This document shows positions 23,250 to 34,288 of a stretch of DNA of 64,000 nt, piece after piece (position 1 is the first letter of the stretch; each line of letters opens with the position of its first letter). Location: NCBI GenBank assembly GCA_030762895.1, contig CM061064.1:137251847-137315846 (forward strand). Reading direction: 5' to 3'. The DNA is from Sophora flavescens (lineage: Eukaryota > Streptophyta > Magnoliopsida > Fabales > Fabaceae). The notes below the pieces were generated by a model. That model searched no databases, was not told where the DNA came from, and saw nothing but the letters and a program-made list of their open reading frames with translations. The position numbers and the translations under genes are program-made.

Positions 23250-23275
23250 CCTAACGTTAACATCGAACATTGTAT

Positions 23276-23497
23276 ATGAACCATATGAATTTTCTAAGAA
23301 CTTTTAAGGAATTCAATCTCAACAGAAATAGTATGCCATGGCTTGCTGTCCCATATGAACATTTACTGAAATTGGATATGGCTAAAGCATATGTATGTGA
23401 TTCCTGTTAAAAGCCAGGGAAGTTCTGGGCGTTCTCTTGTGATGTCTGTGACTATGACCTTCATCCAAGCTGTGTTGAAAAGGTTAACAAAGATTAA
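23276..23497 (+). pseudogene. Captured nucleoredoxin C-terminal fragment (copy A, with stop)
   Basis: It reads FLRTFKEFNLNRNSMPWLAV, then LKLDMAKAYVCDSC. A TAA interrupts at the codon after CDSC, and the reading continues KPGKFWAFSCDVCDYDLHPS. The C1-like zinc-binding C-terminus (CDSC, CDVC, H..C) and MPWLAVPY belong to plant nucleoredoxins, which are thioredoxin-fold oxidoreductases. Compared with the family, the piece jumps from the thioredoxin-fold segment straight to the C1-like tail. It is otherwise almost identical to 46786-47007 in block B. Confidence 0.78.
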
Positions 23498-24237
23498 AGC
23501 TGGTAGAAAATACAAATACAGGAAATTTGCAACCAGATATATGGAGTAGCTACCTTCTTAGTGATGGAATTGAAGTTGTAAAACACACAAGAAATTTATT
23601 TACTACTGATCATTCTTTTAATAATTTAGAGAGAGGAGAGAGGGGGTAGATAGGTGAAAGAGAGAGAGAGGGAGGAGAGAGGGGAGAATATTTTAAAATT
23701 AATAAAATTATTTAAATGTACCCAAAAAAAATTTTATTCTATAAAATATTTTTTATGGATGGATTGGATATTGTTAATGGATGGATTTTATGGATTTTAT
23801 TAAATGGATCATTGATGGATTGGATTTTTTTTAATGATTTCTTTAATGGAACATAATGGATTAATGGATCATTTTTAATCCATCCATTACAATCCGCATA
23901 AAAATTTATACAATTCATCCATTTGCCACCCCTAGTAGTAATGCATGATTTCAACCATTTCTGCACAGCACAAGCTAGAAATGTCACATGCTCATTCATT
24001 CTATCTATCCATCCAAAACATAAGATATTTCTATTAAATGTAAAAGAAAAAAAAATCATATAGGATTTGTTCAATTTATTGTTCCTAGAAAACTCAAAAT
24101 ACTGGAAAGCATAGACAATAAATTTAGTTATAAATAATTGCCTCTGGTGTTATAATTGTATTTTGTATTAAAAATTATTTAAGGGATGGGGATTTAACCC
24201 CCCCAAAAAAACCTAATTCAACATATCTAACTTCAAT

Positions 24238-24424
24238 ATAAAAATGGGCATCCCTGTGCACATGGCTCCCACCATTGCAGCATTTGGGGAGGGTTAGACA
24301 TATGTAACATTAACACCATGCGCTGAGAGGCTATTTCCATGACTAGAGCATGTGACCCGGTGCCCAAGACTCCCACCACTGTGGAGTCTACGGAGATTAG
24401 ACATGTACTCTGCCTTACCATTAA
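24238..24424 (-). mobile_element. Au-like SINE, dimeric (copy A)
   Basis: On the minus strand two head-to-tail units can be seen. Each has a pyrimidine-rich ..CATGTCTAA..CTCC segment, then CAGTGGTGGGAGTCTTGGGC or CAATGGTGGGAGCCATGTGC, and the second has GGAAATAGCCTCTCAGCGC. These match my memory of plant Au SINEs (GGAAACAGCCTCT, then GGGTAAGGCTGCGTACA and GCGGGAGCCTCGTGCAC). A short T/A-rich tail precedes plus-strand GGGCATCCC. The same unit occurs in block B. The small ORF in it (24233-24421) is not a gene. Confidence 0.6.
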
Positions 24425-24494
24425 AAATTTATTAAATGATTCAACTGTCAGATAACATCATAACAACTTATTCAGAAACTGCAAACAATTCTAA

Positions 24495-25160
24495 TAAATC
24501 TGAGAAAGCAAACTCATACCTGCAGTGTTGAAGCATGTGAAGTATGATTTGGAGAATCACTGTCTCTATGAAACCAAACCAAAGCTTGTTGATTCAGATT
24601 GCTGTTTAGTTGGGTTAACATGTGACCTGCCAACAACCTCAATCTTTGCATCAGACACCAAGGAATCGACTGATGAATTAGGAGACATGCTATTATGCTT
24701 CGACATATTACTGTCTTCATGCTTATAGTTCTTCACTTCACCATTCTTTAAGCATGTCTCTTGCAAGATCTGACTGTCTATGATGGTAGGAGAAGGTCTA
24801 GACCTTGAAAGTTGTGGATGCATAGGTTTCTTATAGACAAATCATTCCTGTAACATCTCTTCTTCAACTAATGCAGGCCATTACTATTATCTTCAATGTG
24901 ATTACTATTGAAATAAGAGGAAAAGGACGATGATTTCTCACTGCTTGACCTGTGGTTCATATCTTCTAAACAATCGTTCTGGTTGATATTTTGATACTTT
25001 GACTTCAAGGTTGACCGATTTGCAGATGCATTCTTCTTTAAACCCCAATATTTTTTAAACAAGTCATCCTTAGTCATTGTTCCGTGATTATCAGCAATAA
25101 CAGAAGCTGCGCAAAGAGGTCTGGCCATTGGCATTTTTCTGGTAAAGCCATAATTCACAA
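24495..25160 (-). pseudogene. Unrecognised gene fragment, block A exons
   Basis: Two low-complexity-free minus-strand open segments occur here. One reads MARPLCAASVIADNHGTM and LFKKYWGLKKNASAN, with Ser-rich NHRSSSEKSSSFSSYFNS. The other reads SPTIIDSQILQETC, NMSKHNSMSPNSSVDSLVSD and KIEVVGRSHVNPTKQQ. They are followed by a GT donor near 24522. Block B retains both, with few changes. The composition is that of a nuclear regulatory protein, but I do not recognise a family. Stops and frame changes between the pieces suggest decay, or introns I cannot place. Confidence 0.4.
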
Positions 25161-26995
25161 CAACCTTAAATGAAATGTTCCTGTTAATTTTACCATTGCT
25201 AAAACCACTTTGATGGGTTATGATGCTTATCTCTCCTTATTGTTTTGACCACTCAGATTCTATAAGTGCTCATTCTAAAGGAATGATGCCGGTGAGATGA
25301 ATGCTTCTCTCTGTCTCTGACACCAATAGATGCAACTTTCTGCAGGTATTTCTCAGAGAGAACTTTCTGCATATCTCTAACAGGATACTGGGGGGGGGGG
25401 GGGGGGGCAATTTATCACAACCCATAAATTTCAAAATAAAACTTGGTGTTTTATGTTTGGACTCCATTTTGAAATAATTATTCTACAAGATTAAGTTCAG
25501 GCACAGGAACTCAAACACTCCCTTTGAAAATCAATAAAAATGCCTGCAACAAATCATAAGGACGGTTATATAAAAATAAAAGTGGTGAATACATTATGAT
25601 AACCACAATTTATTCATCTGTTTCTTCCCTTTTCAGCTATCACAGTAAACAGCTTATCAAACCAGTGAACCCAAAGCAAGAGGAACTACAAACTTTGTAT
25701 TACATCTCCACTGTTATACACAAACAAAAATAGTAAATAGAGGATGTTGAATAGAATATAGAGCTTCCTACGATTCCACACCTGCCTCCCTGGAAATGAT
25801 TTAAGTGTTCTATGATCAGCATAAGAAGAGATAACAAGAAAAAGAAAGTTAATCAAGAAAGAGCTGTGAATTGAAGAAACAAAGGAGAAAAGGAATGAAA
25901 GCAAATTCAACTTCAGAAAGAAATAAAATAGAAATGAAAATCTAATCTAGGAGACATCGTACCCTGAACCATATTCATCATCAGAACTGTTTAAAGAACT
26001 GTATATTGCATAACAGGAAAAAAGAAACAAATTGCAGAAACAACAAATTTCCATGTAAACATAAAGCATCCCATATAAGTTGAAATCTACAAGTTAATCT
26101 TCCCTATTTAATAGCAAAACAAACATAAAGTATTAAAAGAAAAAAAATTGAGAACAAATAAAAAAAATTAAAAGCGTAAAAGGATGTAGAGATTAACGTG
26201 TCTATTCAACTGTGCGCAATCAACAGCCAGCAAAGAAACCAGTGCTTAGGTAAACAGGATATGATTATTGAGATAAAAAAGGCCAATCCAAAACAAGAAT
26301 CAAGAAGAATGTTTGCATCTACAAAAGCTCCAAGCCATCAAGACACCAACTCATTGCATAAATTGCACGAAATCAAAGGACCTTGCCATCTATAATCATC
26401 CCAAATCCTCAAAAAATCCACAAGAGAAATAACTCCAAACAATATGGACAAATCATGTTTTCTCCCCACACAAAAAGAAAAAACTCAAAACTATGCACCC
26501 TTACGGTTGTGCAATGTAAAAATAAATAACAAAAACTACGCACCCTCCTCTGTTTGTGAGCATAATATTCAAAGGTTTAACCAAAAAACATAAAGTTCCT
26601 GCACAACAAAATAGAGAATTAGGACAATATGATCTTAAACATGATAAGAGTGAATATAATCTTAAGGTTTGGGAAAACTAACTCTGTTCACAAAGTTTGC
26701 ATAATATAAAAAGAAAATTAATATTAGTGACTTTTAGTATACTCAATATAAAAAATAAAATAAAACCCACTATTTCTTGAACTCAGTTACTTCTGGAATA
26801 TCTGGATTGAAGAGTAGTCTAGTGGCAAACATCACAGTGGGCATCTGTCTTGTCTAAGATCAATCTCATTCACCTCACACACATAATTTCCAAACAATGC
26901 ACATTCAATCTTAACATTGCACAAAGCCACAAACCAAATATCATACATTTTAATTAGTAGACAACTAAGGTAATAAACAATGCCCTTGCATGATG
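25161..26995. other. Non-coding stretch of block A
   Basis: AT-rich sequence without convincing coding frames. It contains an 18-base G homopolymer at 25390-25407. From 25096 on it is absent from block B. Confidence 0.5.
25390..25407. repeat. (G)18 homopolymer
   Basis: A run of 18 G residues. It may be over- or under-called in sequencing. Confidence 0.9.
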
Positions 26996-26999
26996 ACAA

Positions 27000-27670
27000 C
27001 AGTCCTTTTGTTGCCCATCATCTTTCACAGCCATTGAGGCATCCCCATGAAGAAACTCAAATTTTTGAAATTCCTAGTCAACATCATTGCTTTCTGATAC
27101 ATCATGACGGATTACACAAACATGTTTAGTACGTGACAGACTCTGAGAGAAGCCCTTGAGGAATGCCTCTTCATCCTCTTCAACAATATGAATATCATCA
27201 GAAAAGTCCAAAGGCTTGTAACTATTTGGAAATACAAAAGGAGGAGGGAAAAAAACAGCAAATTAGGACAAAAACCATAATGACAGATAATACATAAAGC
27301 TAGCTAGCATGTCATTTTGCCATTCAAATCTCACCATTGCCAATTCTAAATTGCAATCATATATATTAGAAATTGTGCGACAATTTTTTTATTTTGAAAA
27401 AAAATGCATAACAAATATTTAAATTTTCCAACCATGCCTCTTCCGGTAGAACTCAACAGATTCTGACACTTGCAAACAGAATCCAGACAAACATTCCCTT
27501 ATCTCTAGGTAAATACATCGAGGAATAGAATGTCGATGCCCTCTCTTTTTTCCCTTTCTCAAAGGTTCATGAATACCGAAAATTTCAGAGAAATGTAAAA
27601 TAGCCTTCCCATCTTCCACACAAAATGGGTAATGGTGTAGACCTTTTCAGAACTTTAGGCCCTTCCTGTT
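27000..27670 (-). pseudogene. TAF1-like (TFIID subunit 1) fragment, two exons with a stop
   Basis: On the minus strand, exon 27670-27517 reads PLPILCVEDGKAILHFSEIF and EPLRKGKKRGHRHSIPR, ending at a GT donor. Exon 27221 to about 27000 reads YKPLDFSDDIHIVEEDEEAF and LKGFSQSLSRTKHVCVIRHD. An in-frame TAG then interrupts before EFQKFEFLHGDAS. This order of motifs is that of legume TAF1, the scaffold subunit of TFIID. The stop and the absence of neighbouring exons make it a pseudogene fragment. It lies in the part of block A that block B lacks. Confidence 0.75.
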
Positions 27671-28109
27671 CGTTTCATCAATTAAGGCATTAACATGTCA
27701 ACAGAAAATCAACCATGATAATTTTATAATCCTCTCAGCAAAAGTACTCGATGAAAGCTTAATAATATCACAATACGAAGAGCATCCACAATTTACTCAA
27801 TAGGGAGAAAAGTGTTTCAAGCTAGACTTGTACTTATTTTCTCGTTATTTATAATAACTAACATATGCAACATGACATGTGCACAAACCACTTGTCTTAA
27901 ATATTCTTGTACATTAATTTTTTTGTGACAATGCTGGAGTAAGTATGCAAGGACCAATTATTATATAACCCTTCCCTTACTCCAAGACAACACATTTAAT
28001 AGTAGATAAAGGATGCAATAATATTACATGGATGAATCTATCTATGCTACATGCCAAGTGCTATCCACTTTTCCAGAGTCCAGTTAAATATGCACGAATT
28101 TGTACTAAT

Positions 28110-29540
28110 CCATGATGCAAGGTCTTCTACCCCAATTTGTCCAACATATCTTGTGATGAATTAAGAAAATGCAGATATATGCTTTAGAATAAACCATCTG
28201 TCCCTCGCCTTTCAAGCGGCTATCCCATATTGAAAGTAAACAGTCAATCGGTTGTTGCATAAAATTAAAGGCCACACCCCAAATATTAACACACCAACCT
28301 AAGATTGAGGGGGGAAATCAGAGGCAAAGATCACTAAATGAAAAATGGTAGTCTTAAAAACACTCAACATTAGACTCTTAAATATGAACGAACTATCAAG
28401 GCAATACAATTTGCAATACTCATTGTGAAACAATGCCCAATGCTACAAAAATTACCGGCATTCATACTGCCGAGTGGAAGGTATGTGGATAAGGTGTATG
28501 TAATAATGACTTACTCCCTTCTGAGGAAGTCATGAATTAGTCATCAGAACTGGCCTAGAAATCTACTGCTGGCATACATCAGAAGGCGCTATATTAAGTT
28601 GAAAGTACAGCTATATTTTGCTTGATGAGTGCAAGTTAGATAATATGTTGGATCTGAATGGCTGGCTGCAAGCTTAGAGAAGGTTTCAGTGCTTGTTGAT
28701 GAAACAAATCAATATAGGAAAACATTGCTATTCTAGATAGCTTATTTATATGCCTGGTTTTTTGCGAGTTACAGCTATTTTGTGCAGGTTGTTCTGTGTT
28801 ACAGGTGCTAACACAGGTTTTGCAGTAGCTTAATTTTGCTGCTACTCTTTTGGTCTTTTATACTTTTCAAGATAAGCTTATCTATGAACAGGAAGGTTTG
28901 CATCCTACAAGAAGTTACTTTTCAAAATTCTAATTGGATGATGCTTCAACAGTATATAGTTATATACACAAGTACACACGTTGGTGCAGTCTGCAATTAC
29001 TCCTAAATGTATGCCTAACAATATTCCTACAATAACTATCACACGGACAACTATACAGAACTGGTATCAGATTCCCTATCAGTGCTAATATTAGATTATG
29101 CTAATATCAGATTCCTTAACCATTAATCTTAGGAACCAAGATCTTTTTTAAAATATCATATATTTTATAATAATTAAATGAATCGGATATGTATGTATTC
29201 AAAAAAAATCATTAATGAATAAATTTTATTAAATGTCATAAATGAATTAATTTTATTAAATATATTTCTAATAAATCACAAATAAATTATTAATTTGCTT
29301 TAAATTCACCCTTCCAATTTTCCACCCTACATAGCTAAGCAAGCTATTGCAGATTTGCCTATTTTCAAATTCAAAATTTGTATCTTTAGATAGGATTAGA
29401 ACGAAATCAATCAATTCAAAACTAACAGAGAATCCCAACATACTCACCTCAGTTTTAAATAAAGGTACGACTGCAATTGGGAGTCGCAAAGTTTTAGTAT
29501 TTGTAGGTCTCCACTCTCCAGAAACCAAAACGCCACCGTC
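28110..29540. other. Intergenic region upstream of the RBR gene
   Basis: No convincing coding sequence. A TGGTATCAGATTCC motif at 29062 resembles a primer-binding site, and the preceding few hundred bases could be a truncated copia LTR, but I see no matching second LTR. The promoter of the downstream gene must lie here. I cannot place its TATA box with confidence. Confidence 0.35.
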
Positions 29541-32500
29541 ATGGATCACAAAACCAACATTGCTGTTCCTCTTTCAACCAAAGGCAAAGAAGTTATTGAG
29601 ATTGAAACATTTTCCTTCAAACCCCTTTCTCACAAAGGCACCACCAAATCCGCCGCCATCTTCATCGACCTCTCCAACTCCGATGATGAAAACGACAATG
29701 TTACAGTCCTCACATCCAAACCTCCAAACACTCCTCCTAGAATTGGAAAACGCCGCAAACGAATCTTCGAAAAAGGAGAATCTTCTAATGCTGCTGCTAA
29801 CCGTACCAAATCCAAACCTTTCACGTGCGAGATTTGCACCGAGACCAAAACCTCAAACGACTCGTTTGGTATCAAAGGTTGTTCCCACTCTTATTGCAAC
29901 CAGTGTGTGGCAATGTACGTGGTGTCGAAGCTTGATGACAACGTGACCGTGATTGGGTGCCCCGAAAGGGATTGCGTGTTAGGGTTATTGGAGGTTGAAG
30001 ATTGTCGTGAGATTCTTCCAAAGCAAGTGTTTGATCGTTGGGGTAATGCGTTATGCGAAGCGGTGATTCTCGCTACTGAGAAATTCTATTATTGTCCTTT
30101 TAAGGATTGTTCAGCGCTTTTGATAATGGATGATGATGGAAGAGGAGAGGTTAGTGTGAAGGAATCCGAGTGCCCTAATTGTAAGAGAGTGTTCTGTGCG
30201 CAGTGCAAGGTGGCGTGGCATGCTGGGATTGATTGTGAAGAGGTTCAGAAACTGAATAAGGATGAGAGGCAGAAGGAAGATATCATGTTGATGCAGCTTG
30301 CTAATACCAAGAAATGGAGAAGGTGTCCCAATTGCAAGATTTTTGTTGAGAAATATGAGGGATGCCCTTTCATCAGTTGCAGGTAAGCTTTTTCCTTTTG
30401 TGTGTAAATATAATGACCTTTGATTGGTTGACCAAATATATTCTTGCTGAAAAGTCAATTGGCACATGTAGCAATCTGATTGGTTTAGATTTAACCACTT
30501 GGATAATATACTATTACACTACCCACTGTGCACAACATCATCTTTAAAAGTAAAGAGACTCAATTACAAATTAAGATAATACTAACAAGTGTCATTAGTA
30601 TATTGTTTAAGGAAATAAAAAAGAAAAAATTGTATGAAAAATGATGTATTTAGTATTTCAAAGAATTTGACACTTAGTTTTTCAACCTAAATTTTCCTTT
30701 TATGCGCTCATTAACTAATGCCCCCAGGGCATTCGATAGCAAGACCCTTTACAAGTTTAGAAATTGAGCTAAGGATATAAGGAGTTTAAGGAATTGGAAG
30801 TCCAAGAGTTAGGGCATTCTCCAAGGAAACAAAAAAGAAAAAATTGTATGGAAAATGATGTATTTAGCATTTCGAAGAACGTGACACTTAGTTTTTCAAT
30901 ATAAATTTTTCTTTTGTGGGTTCATTAACCAATGCCCTTAGGGTACTCGTTAGCAAGACCCTTTACAAGTTTAGAAACTCAATTATATAAACTTTTTTCT
31001 GGGTTGGGGTAGTTCAAATGGTTTGAGTTAAGGGTATAAGGATTGAAGGAATTAGAAGTCCAAGAGTTAAAACACTTGGTAAAGTAGGAAAAAAAACTAA
31101 CATACCAACTAATATATTAACATTTATCTATAAAAAAATTAATATAAATTTTTAAAATATAGGAACCTATTTAAAAATTCTAAAATTACTGTGAGACGTG
31201 AAGATTAATTAACTTTTTCTTCATTTTCAGATTTGACATTCACATATCACATATGTGACTCGTAACATTATTGAGTTGTTAGATTATTAGGAATTGTGTT
31301 ATTTGTATTATCACATCTGACAAGAAGACTATGTCTATTCATATCTGTTCTTTGTATTATCATATTTGAAACTCGAATTATACCATGTTAACATTTGCAT
31401 ATATAATACATTTATTTTAGCTTTATGCACTACACCCAATGCATATCTAAAACTTCACTCACATAAGATAAGAGTACTATGTCTCACCGAATGTTAAATT
31501 CAGTAGTTCAAAAAACACTATTAATTACTATTAGTGTTCTATAAATGGATAATACCATTTGCAACCACAATTATGTCCACAATATAAGGATACATTTGTG
31601 GGTATCCACAAAAGAAATGCAATATTTTCTGTAATTATCTGTGGTGGCAAATCAATCACAACCATGTTCTCTTCTCTTATTTCACAACTTTTAGCTTCAT
31701 AGTTAAGCACTTAGAACTCTCTGGTTAGTAGTTAATATCATAAATTAGATGCTTCTTTCTTTATTATATTTAAGAAACTCCATTTTATTTTTCATGTTAC
31801 TAAAGCTTTGACACCAGCATGTTGTTTTTGTTTCCATGTGATTGATATTAAGAGTCATAGCTATGGATTAGACTGCTTTGCATTCTCCATTTTTTTCGAT
31901 GTACTTCTTCCATATGTCATGCCTAATTTCATGTATCATTAACACTAGTATAAAATATGCATTTAACATCAAGGGTTTAACATCGGTTTTAACAAAACCG
32001 ATGTGAAAAAGGAGGCGGTGGTATTTTTGAAATTAAACTGAAATATTTTAACATCGGTTATAATAAAAACCGATGTGATAAAAATATTTAACATCGGTTT
32101 TTATAAAAACCAATGTGGAAAAGTGAAACCAACAAAAAAAATTTATCAGACATAAGATTAGACATCGATTTTAGTATAACCGATGTGGAATAGTGAAAAA
32201 CATCAATTATAGACATCGGTTTTATGATAACTGGTGTGGAAAAGGGAAACAAAAACAAAAAAATTTTAATCAGCCATAAGATTACACATCGGTTTTATTA
32301 TAACCGATGTGGAAGATTGAACAAAAAAATTGAATTTTTTTAAGCAGCAACATTTTTTACATCGGTTTTTGTTGTTAACCGATGTGGAAAAACAATATAA
32401 CACATCGGTTTTGGATATAACCGATGTGTATTTTCATTTTGTTTTCATCTATTCATCCCTCCAATTCCTCTCTTGCGCGCTACCACTAAATGTCTGAAAC

Positions 32501-33157
32501 CCAATATTTTCTATGTTGCATGCGCGCTCCGTAACCCTCACACCCTCACACCTCCATTCTTGCTCGCTCCGCCGCGTCCTCCGCTATCACCTCAGCCTCA
32601 AAGCCCCTCCGCTTGCCCCTCCGCTTCGTGTCGTGAAAAGTGCTGAACATGATTTATTGTCTTGCTGAAATAGAATTTTTGACATCGGTTTTAAAAACGA
32701 TGTGAAAAGTGACAATAAACCACATCGACCGTTTCTACATCAGTTTGAAAACCGATATGAAAAGCCAAAAAAAAACAATGTGAAATCCCTTTACTGCATT
32801 AGTATAATGATCTAATTCTCTATCAAGGATTATTAGTTTTAAGTAGTTCGTTGTTATGGATATTTGTTTTCTGACTTTTTTACCAATTTTATGTTGGCTA
32901 AGAAATCATTACACCACACTTGTAACCTTCTTAAGTGTTCATAGTAATATTCGAGTCTTAATTATGTAGTTGTTATGAGAGCAGTTCGTGGATTTATGCC
33001 AATGTTGCAGTTAACTTTGTAATAAGAATACATATATAAATTTCCTTCTATTTTGGATTACAGGTGTGGACATACCTTCTGTTACAATTGTGGAGCTCAT
33101 CTCAGACATACCACCCATTTTTGCTACAATTGTAAGCGAAAGACACTTGGACAATGA
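29541..33157 (+). CDS. RBR-type (RING-between-RING) E3 ubiquitin ligase, two exons
   Basis: Exon 1 is 29541-30382 and exon 2 is 33064-33157. The junction is AG|GTAAGC ... CAG|GTG and the spliced frame gives 311 residues. The ATG sits in a good context (GTCATGG). The N-terminus has an acidic patch (SNSDDENDN) and a basic KRRKR (70-74) that may be a nuclear signal. RING1 starts at CEIC (96-99) and runs through CSHSYCNQC to CPERDC (140-145). An IBR domain follows at about 165-233 (YYCPFKDCSALL, CPNCKRVFCAQC, WHAG). RING2 is at about 262-304 (CPNCKIFVEKYEGCPFISC, then CGHTFCYNCG). Cys280, in GCPFISC, aligns with the catalytic thioester cysteine of parkin and HHARI. Such ligases take ubiquitin from E2 onto this cysteine before passing it to a substrate. 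No disruption is visible, so it is likely functional. Confidence 0.9.
30611..31070. repeat. Tandem duplication, period about 214 bp, in the RBR intron
   Basis: Units begin GGAAATAAAAAAG at 30611 and GGAAACAAAAAAG at 30825. They share AAATTGTATG.AAAATGATG, GACACTTAGTTTTTCAA, GCAAGACCCTTTACAAG and AAGTCCAAGAGTT. The second unit carries a short insertion near 30990. Confidence 0.85.
31943..32805. mobile_element. Non-autonomous CACTA element in the RBR intron
   Basis: The left end CACTAGTATAAAATATGC and right end CTGCATTAGTA (complement (C)ACTAATGCAG, last base mutated) are flanked by TAA duplications at 31940-31942 and 32806-32808. The 3-bp duplication and the CACTA ends define the superfamily. 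Subterminal arrays consist of ACATCGGTTTT/AAAACCGATGTG pairs, a different word from the large CACTA element at 1096. The GC-rich middle (about 32465-32630, CTCACACCCTCACACCTCC) resembles the leader region of CACTA transposase genes, so it may be a deletion derivative. No transposase sequence remains. Confidence 0.85.
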
Positions 33158-33949
33158 CAATGACGGAGTATGTTACCTTTATGAGTTACGACCTACTACA
33201 AACTACCCTACCTCTCCTGTCTCCAGCACTACTAGCAGGGACGAATTTACCTTAAAGGCTACCATTGCCTGACCCCTACCAAGTTTTTTTTTATTTAACC
33301 TTAGTAATAATACTATAATACCTTAATTATTTGGTCTATTTGGTTGTTTCGCAATAAGGTGATTTTTAAAGCATCAAGGTTAGATAGTTAAGATATTTCG
33401 GAGAATGTGAAGATTTTGACTTGACATTGGGTTAGAACTAGAAGGAAAGGATCACATATCCCATTTTTAGCTGGTTCTCTAATCCTATCATCTGTTTGCC
33501 TTCCTAACATTTTAGTGTTGGTGTACTTTTTGCGGTTTTGTTTTTGGTGGATTTTATGTGCATCCACGATTGTTTCATGTGATATGTTGTTGAATAGTCG
33601 TGGTATTTTTTGTTGTTGACATTTGTTGCTGATTGCTTTATTGGGCACTTCTTGTGCTTTTTAGGAGCTGATTTTTTATTAATATTAACTTTATTGGCTT
33701 CTAAAAAAAAGTTAGAGCTTAGAAGAGAGGGAGTGAGAGATCATCGAGCTCTAGAGAGTAGCCATAGCTGATGCTGCTACCATTGCTACTGTTACTCTTT
33801 TGTTGTTGTAAGCTATGCTTCTTCTTCTTCTAACATTATTTCTGATGATGTGAAATGGGTTTATGGAGGGGTTCCAATGGTTTTGCTGTGGGGTGGGAGG
33901 AAGGAGACTCCGAACGGAAAACTGGAACCAACGTGGCAGAAAGAGTGCT
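33158..33949. other. RBR 3' flank
   Basis: Contains the 3' untranslated region of the RBR gene and intergenic DNA. No other gene recognised; short frames here lack motifs. Confidence 0.45.
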
Positions 33950-34253
33950 TATGGCTTGAAGAGTGCTTATAAGTAAAGGGCGATCCTCACCCTACAAACT
34001 AGTTTTTTGGGTTGAGTTAGGTGCAAACCCAAATTCTAAGATGGTATCAGAGCATATCCTAGATCTGTTGGCCACCCGCAGATGTCAAGTCCTGCAAACT
34101 TCATACTCCAAATGTCCAGTCCTGGGTGTGAGGGGTGTCGGAGTCCGACATTGGATAGTGATATGGCCTGAAGAGTGACTATAAGTAAGGGGCAATCCTC
34201 ACCCTACAAGCTAGCTTTTGGGGTTGAGTTAGGCCCAAACCCAAATTCTAAGA
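33950..34253 (+). mobile_element. TRIM-like miniature LTR retrotransposon remnant
   Basis: A primer-binding site TGGTATCAGAGC (34042-34053) follows a partial LTR (33950-34041). About 80 bp later a second LTR (34136-34253) starts TGTCGGAGTCCGACATTGG and repeats ATGGC.TGAAGAGTG, GCAATCCTCACCCTACAA, GGGTTGAGTTAGG and CAAACCCAAATTCTAAGA. Two short LTRs around a tiny interior with a tRNA-Met-type primer site are the layout of TRIM elements. The left LTR start is not recognisable, so no target duplication could be tested. Confidence 0.6.
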
Positions 34254-34288
34254 ACGGTGTCGTTGGTGGCGACAAACTGGATGGCTAT

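Larger units (their letters stand above)
22301..23934 (+). mobile_element. Pack-type hAT element carrying a nucleoredoxin fragment (copy A)
   Basis: The ends TAGGGGTGGC and GCCACCCCTA are exact inverted repeats, flanked by 8-bp duplications GTAGTAAT at 22293-22300 and 23935-23942. This is typical of hAT. Subterminal regions are full of ATCCATCCA/TGGATGGAT words. The centre carries plus-strand host coding sequence (23276-23497) from nucleoredoxin. A second element (22617-23249) is nested inside, so without it the element is about 0.99 kb. No transposase is present. Confidence 0.9.
21963..28109. repeat. Segmental duplication, block A
   Basis: Starting at CAGACAGAATCTTCTTG and ending at GTACTAATC, this block matches 46130-53328 in the same orientation at high identity. 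Shared parts total roughly 2.9 kb. Block A has an extra 633-bp element (22617-23249) and an additional 2.6 kb (25096 to about 27679) that is absent from B. Block B has a 4.06-kb solo LTR and a MITE of about 173 bp that are absent from A. Subtracting these gives almost equal lengths, which supports the alignment. Confidence 0.9.

Noticed and set aside
23107..23307. 66-codon frame with valine/serine repeats
   Set aside because: Made of GTGTCGG words inside the nested MITE.
29062..29075. TGGTATCAGATTCC as a retrotransposon primer site
   Set aside because: No LTR pair or target duplication could be found around it. Only noted as a possible remnant.
29347..29946. 199-codon frame overlapping the start of the RBR gene
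   Set aside because: A shifted-frame shadow of RBR exon 1 with low-complexity Pro/Ser-rich text. The 29541 frame has clear RING and IBR domains.
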